Position numbers and translations under genes: made by a program. Below, piece by piece: positions 52,019 to 55,591 of a DNA stretch of 55,591 nt. Position 1 is the stretch's first letter. Each line of letters begins with the position of its first letter. The notes beneath the pieces are model-generated. The model saw only the letters and a program-made list of their open reading frames with translations. It was not told where the DNA came from and made no database searches. The DNA comes from Virgibacillus sp. MSJ-26 (GTDB lineage Bacteria; Bacillota; Bacilli; Bacillales; Amphibacillaceae), in the NCBI RefSeq assembly GCF_018918075.1, contig NZ_JAHLPW010000023.1:1-55591 (forward strand), in the 5' to 3' direction.

Positions 52019-55000
52019 ATGGTCGAGTTAGAGAAAATTAATAAAGTATTAGTTGCAAATCGTGGTGAAATTGCTATCCGGGTCTTCCGCGCTTGTACTG
52101 AGTTAAATATTCGGACGGTTGCTATTTATTCAAAAGAAGATTCAGGTTCTTATCATAGATATAAAGCAGATGAAGCATATTTAATTGGAGAAAGTAAAAA
52201 ACCTACAGAAGCTTATCTGGATATTGAAGAAATTATTAAACTTGCAAAAAGTGTAGATGTTGATGCGATACACCCAGGCTATGGTTTTTTATCGGAAAAT
52301 ATTCAATTTGCCAAGCGTTGTGAAGAAGAAGGTATTATTTTCATTGGCCCTACTAGCGAACATTTGCAGATGTTTGGTGATAAAGTGAGAGCTCGCTCGC
52401 AGGCTGTTAAAGCTGGTCTTAAAGTAATCCCGGGAAGTGGTGGGCCTGTTGATTCACTGAAAGAAGTGGCTGATTTTGGAAAAGAGCATGGCTATCCTAT
52501 TATTATTAAGGCAACCCTGGGTGGGGGTGGTCGGGGTATGCGTATCGTCAGAAATGAAAGCAATTTAGAGGAAGCTTTTGATAGGGCAAAATCAGAAGCA
52601 AGAGCGGCTTTTGGCGATGATGAAGTATATGTGGAAAAATTAATTGAAAATCCAAAGCATATTGAAGTGCAAATTCTAGGGGATAAAAAACAAAACATAG
52701 TTCATCTTTATGATCGTGACTGTTCAGTTCAGAGAAGGCATCAAAAATTAGTAGAAGTGGCACCAAGTGTATCTATTTCTGAAGAATTAAGATTAGAAAT
52801 ATGTAATGCGGCAGTAACCCTAATGAAAAATGTGGATTATTTAAATGCCGGAACAGTTGAGTTTTTAGTTACAGAAAAAGATTTTTATTTTATTGAAGTA
52901 AATCCACGCGTTCAAGTTGAACATACCATTACAGAAATGATTACAGGAGTAGATATCGTACAGTCTCAAATTATGATTGCTGATGGAAAAGACTTGCATG
53001 GTACTACTATAGGTATACCTAAGCAGGAAAAAATCCACACAATGGGGTACGCTATACAATCGCGTATAACAACAGAAGATCCTTTAAATAACTTTATGCC
53101 AGATACAGGAAGAATAAATGTTTATAGATCAGGTGGTGGCTTCGGTGTTCGCCTGGATGCTGGGAATGGTTTCCAAGGGGCTGTCATTTCACCTCATTAT
53201 GATTCATTATTAGTTAAAGTATCGACATGGGCACTATCTTTTAAACATGCTGCTGATAAAATGGTGCGAAACTTAAAGGAATTCAGAATCAGAGGGATAA
53301 AGACGAATATCCCTTTTTTAGAGAATGTGATGCTACATGAATACTTTATGTCTGGTGAGTACGATACAACGTTTGTCGATAAAACACCTGAATTATTTGT
53401 CTTTCCTAAGCGTAAAAATCGTGGCACAAAAATGTTATCTTACATAGCTCACACAACTGTTAACGGGTTCGATGGGATGCCGAAAAAGAAAAAGCCTCAC
53501 TTCAAACAACCTGAATTACCTAAAATTGATCAAGTACCTGAACAAAAAGGTACTAAGCAAATCTTAGATAAAAAAGGGCCAAGTGGCGTTGTTGATTGGA
53601 TGAAAGAACAACAGGATGTCCTGCTAACAGATACTACATTCAGAGATGCTCATCAATCTCTTTTAGCTACAAGAATTCGTACCAAGGATATCTTGAAGGC
53701 TGCAGAACCAACTGCACGCCTATTGCCAGAGCTTTTTTCGGTTGAAATGTGGGGAGGTGCTACTTTTGACGTGGCTTATCGATTTTTAAAAGAAGATCCA
53801 TGGGAGAGACTATTAAACCTACGTCAAAAAATGCCTAATGTTTTATTTCAGATGTTATTAAGGGCGAGTAACGCAGTCGGATATAAAAACTATCCCGATA
53901 ATCTAATCGAAGAGTTTGTAAAGAAAAGCTCAGAAGGTGGTATAGATGTTTATCGAATTTTTGACAGCTTAAACTGGTTAGAAGGAATGAAACCTGCTAT
54001 TCATGCTGTTAGAGAAGCGGGGAAATTAGCAGAGGCATCTATTTGTTATACGGGAGATATATTAGACAGTGGTCGTTCTAAATACGACCTTACTTATTAT
54101 AGAAATTTAGCAAAGGAATTAGAGAACACTGGGGCGCATGTATTAGGAATTAAAGATATGGCTGGATTGCTTAAACCTGAAGCTGCTTATCAGTTAGTTA
54201 CAACACTAAAAGAAACTGTGGATATTCCGATTCACCTCCATACACATGATACGAGCGGCAATGGTATATACACATACGTGCGTGCCATTGATGCAGGAGT
54301 GGATGCTGTAGATGTGGCAGCAGGGTCGATGGCAGGATTAACTTCACAGCCAAGCGCACAAACCCTATATCATGCTCTTGAAGGGAATGAACGACAACCT
54401 AAAATCAACATTGAATCATATGAAAAGCTATCCAATTATTGGGAGAATGTCCGTAATTATTATCAGCAATTTGAAAGTGGCCTTAGGGCTCCAAATACTG
54501 AAGTTTATTTTCATGAGATGCCAGGTGGACAATATAGTAACTTAATGCAACAGGCTAATGCGGTAGGTTTAGGGAACAGATGGAATGAAGTAAAGACAAT
54601 GTTTCGTCAAGTCAATGACATGTTTGGCGATGTTGTAAAAGTTACGCCTTCTTCCAAAGTTATTGGAGATATGACACTTTTCATGGTACAAAACAACTTA
54701 ACTGAAGATGATGTCTATGAAAAAGGTGAATCGATTGATTTTCCAGATTCGGTAGTTGAATTTGCCCAAGGCTATATTGGTCAGCCATATCAAGGTTTTC
54801 CTAAAGAACTTCAACGCATTATCTTGAAAGGAAAAGAACCGATTAAAGTCAGGCCAGGTGAATTAATAGAACCGGTTGATTTTACCGAGATGAAAAATAC
54901 GTTGTTTAAGAAATTAGATCGTCATGTCACAAGTTTTGATATGATTGCTTGTGCTCTTTATCCTAAAGTGTTTATGGATTATCATAAATTTCATGAAAAA

Positions 55001-55462
55001 TACGGGAATTTATCCGTGTTAGATACGCCGACGTTTTTTTATGGAATGAAGTTGGGTGAAGAGGTTGAAGTGGAAATTGAGCAGGGAAAAACATTAATTG
55101 TTAAACTTCTTTCTATTTCTGAACCCAGATCAGATGCAACTAGAGTCGTGTATTTTGAATTAAATGGTCAGTCGAGAGAAGTGGTAGTGAATGATGAAAA
55201 TATTACATCAGAGGTGGCAGCAAAACCTAAAATTGATCCATCGAATCAACATCAAATTGGTGCAACGATGCCTGGAACAGTCATTAAGGTACTTTGTGAG
55301 GAAGGAGAAAAAGTTGAAAAGGGTGACTTTTTGATTGTTACAGAAGCTATGAAGATGGAAACAACTGTCCAAGCTCCGTTTGCTGGTCAAGTGAAAAAAA
55401 TATATGTTGGTGATGGTGAAGCCATTACAACAAATGACCTATTAATAGAATTTACGGACTAG
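52019..55462 (+). CDS. pyc: pyruvate carboxylase
   Basis: A biotin enzyme that carboxylates pyruvate to oxaloacetate to refill the TCA cycle. The 1147 residues have all domains in order: biotin carboxylase with ATP-grasp (about 8-450; KATLGGGGRGMRIV, EVNPRVQVEHT), carboxyltransferase TIM barrel (about 530-800; LLTDTTFRDAHQSLLATR, HLHTHDTSGNG), PYC-specific domain, and C-terminal biotinyl domain with the carrier lysine in VTEAMKMET. AAAGGAGAG lies seven bases before the ATG. It follows ftsW as in B. subtilis (pycA). In that species it is stimulated by the CBS protein DarB when cyclic-di-AMP is low; a DarB homologue is at 13796. Confidence 0.97.
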   Translation: MVELEKINKVLVANRGEIAIRVFRACTELNIRTVAIYSKEDSGSYHRYKADEAYLIGESKKPTEAYLDIEEIIKLAKSVDVDAIHPGYGFLSENIQFAKRCEEEGIIFIGPTSEHLQMFGDKVRARSQAVKAGLKVIPGSGGPVDSLKEVADFGKEHGYPIIIKATLGGGGRGMRIVRNESNLEEAFDRAKSEARAAFGDDEVYVEKLIENPKHIEVQILGDKKQNIVHLYDRDCSVQRRHQKLVEVAPSVSISEELRLEICNAAVTLMKNVDYLNAGTVEFLVTEKDFYFIEVNPRVQVEHTITEMITGVDIVQSQIMIADGKDLHGTTIGIPKQEKIHTMGYAIQSRITTEDPLNNFMPDTGRINVYRSGGGFGVRLDAGNGFQGAVISPHYDSLLVKVSTWALSFKHAADKMVRNLKEFRIRGIKTNIPFLENVMLHEYFMSGEYDTTFVDKTPELFVFPKRKNRGTKMLSYIAHTTVNGFDGMPKKKKPHFKQPELPKIDQVPEQKGTKQILDKKGPSGVVDWMKEQQDVLLTDTTFRDAHQSLLATRIRTKDILKAAEPTARLLPELFSVEMWGGATFDVAYRFLKEDPWERLLNLRQKMPNVLFQMLLRASNAVGYKNYPDNLIEEFVKKSSEGGIDVYRIFDSLNWLEGMKPAIHAVREAGKLAEASICYTGDILDSGRSKYDLTYYRNLAKELENTGAHVLGIKDMAGLLKPEAAYQLVTTLKETVDIPIHLHTHDTSGNGIYTYVRAIDAGVDAVDVAAGSMAGLTSQPSAQTLYHALEGNERQPKINIESYEKLSNYWENVRNYYQQFESGLRAPNTEVYFHEMPGGQYSNLMQQANAVGLGNRWNEVKTMFRQVNDMFGDVVKVTPSSKVIGDMTLFMVQNNLTEDDVYEKGESIDFPDSVVEFAQGYIGQPYQGFPKELQRIILKGKEPIKVRPGELIEPVDFTEMKNTLFKKLDRHVTSFDMIACALYPKVFMDYHKFHEKYGNLSVLDTPTFFYGMKLGEEVEVEIEQGKTLIVKLLSISEPRSDATRVVYFELNGQSREVVVNDENITSEVAAKPKIDPSNQHQIGATMPGTVIKVLCEEGEKVEKGDFLIVTEAMKMETTVQAPFAGQVKKIYVGDGEAITTNDLLIEFTD

Positions 55463-55488
55463 AATAGCACAAAAAACATACTAAGATT

Positions 55489-55530
55489 AGTGGGTAATGT
55501 CATCGACGGATGACATTACCCACTATTTTC
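55489..55530 (+). terminator. terminator of pyc
   Basis: AGTGGGTAATGTCATC (55489-55504) pairs perfectly with GATGACATTACCCACT (55509-55524) around GACG, followed by a T-rich tail. The last 60 bases of the window hold nothing recognisable. Confidence 0.93.
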
Positions 55531-55591
55531 TTTTTATAAGGTATAGTGAGAAGTGAAAGAAAGCCCGACCGAAGCCTCAGGGATCACGAAT

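Overview
The window is AT-rich, densely coded DNA from a spore-forming Bacillaceae bacterium. It looks most like the halotolerant Oceanobacillus/Virgibacillus-type genera. This rests on: a gene order that follows the Bacillus subtilis ykuE-to-pycA chromosome segment piece by piece (ykyB-ykuE-fadH, cbpB, ykuU-ykuV, ktrC-rnjA-rpoY-def-ykyA-pdhABCD, yktA-yktB-ykzI-suhB, ylaF-H-I-J-L-N-ftsW-pyc); strong AAGGAGG-type ribosome binding sites; frequent TTG/GTG starts; a YhcN/YlaJ-type lipoprotein; a BCCT osmolyte transporter; and dispersed repeats of a kind common in Bacillaceae. I see no rRNA, tRNA, CRISPR array or intact insertion sequence. The placement within the family is inference from gene order and recognised families; no search was run.

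Layout. 1-830: repeat remnants and hairpins, no gene. 831-4195: a Ktr/Trk potassium channel subunit and a PAS-GGDEF-EAL protein ending in a perfect terminator. 4200-4720: a nest of repeat fragments. 4751-7064 (minus): a zinc-ribbon/TPR membrane protein followed by a membrane-anchored trypsin-like protease. 7328-10070: a 27-codon membrane ORF, signal peptidase I, an FbpB-type small basic protein, the iron-sulfur repair protein Ric behind an Fnr-type promoter, and a small membrane protein. 10128-15742: backbone genes (ykyB, ykuE, fadH, yplQ, cbpB, ykuU with a PerR-like operator, ykuV).

15862-26675 is a nitrate respiration block set into that backbone. narK and narGHJI diverge from a shared control region that holds one Fnr-type box for each direction. 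NarK carries an extra C-terminal PAS domain. A dispersed repeat separates narH from narJ, a TPR protein gene follows narI, and a Bacillus-type Fnr with C-terminal cysteines closes the block in convergent orientation. Ric carries the same kind of Fnr promoter, so anaerobic nitrate respiration and repair of nitrosative damage to Fe-S clusters look co-regulated.

26943-30528 is a heterodimeric ABC exporter. 30613-36267 holds ktrC, a hemerythrin-like protein, RNase J1 with RNA polymerase epsilon (rpoY), peptide deformylase and YkyA. 36744-41513 is the pyruvate dehydrogenase operon. 41588-45403 holds a BCCT transporter, a deacetylase lipoprotein and a nitronate monooxygenase-like protein. 45417-50930 holds small conserved ykt/yla genes. 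51207-51958 is ftsW with its middle third missing and the two halves in different frames, which is unexpected for an essential gene. The window ends with pyruvate carboxylase. Most transcription units end in clear hairpin-plus-T-run terminators, several overlapping the stop codon and several serving both strands of convergent pairs.
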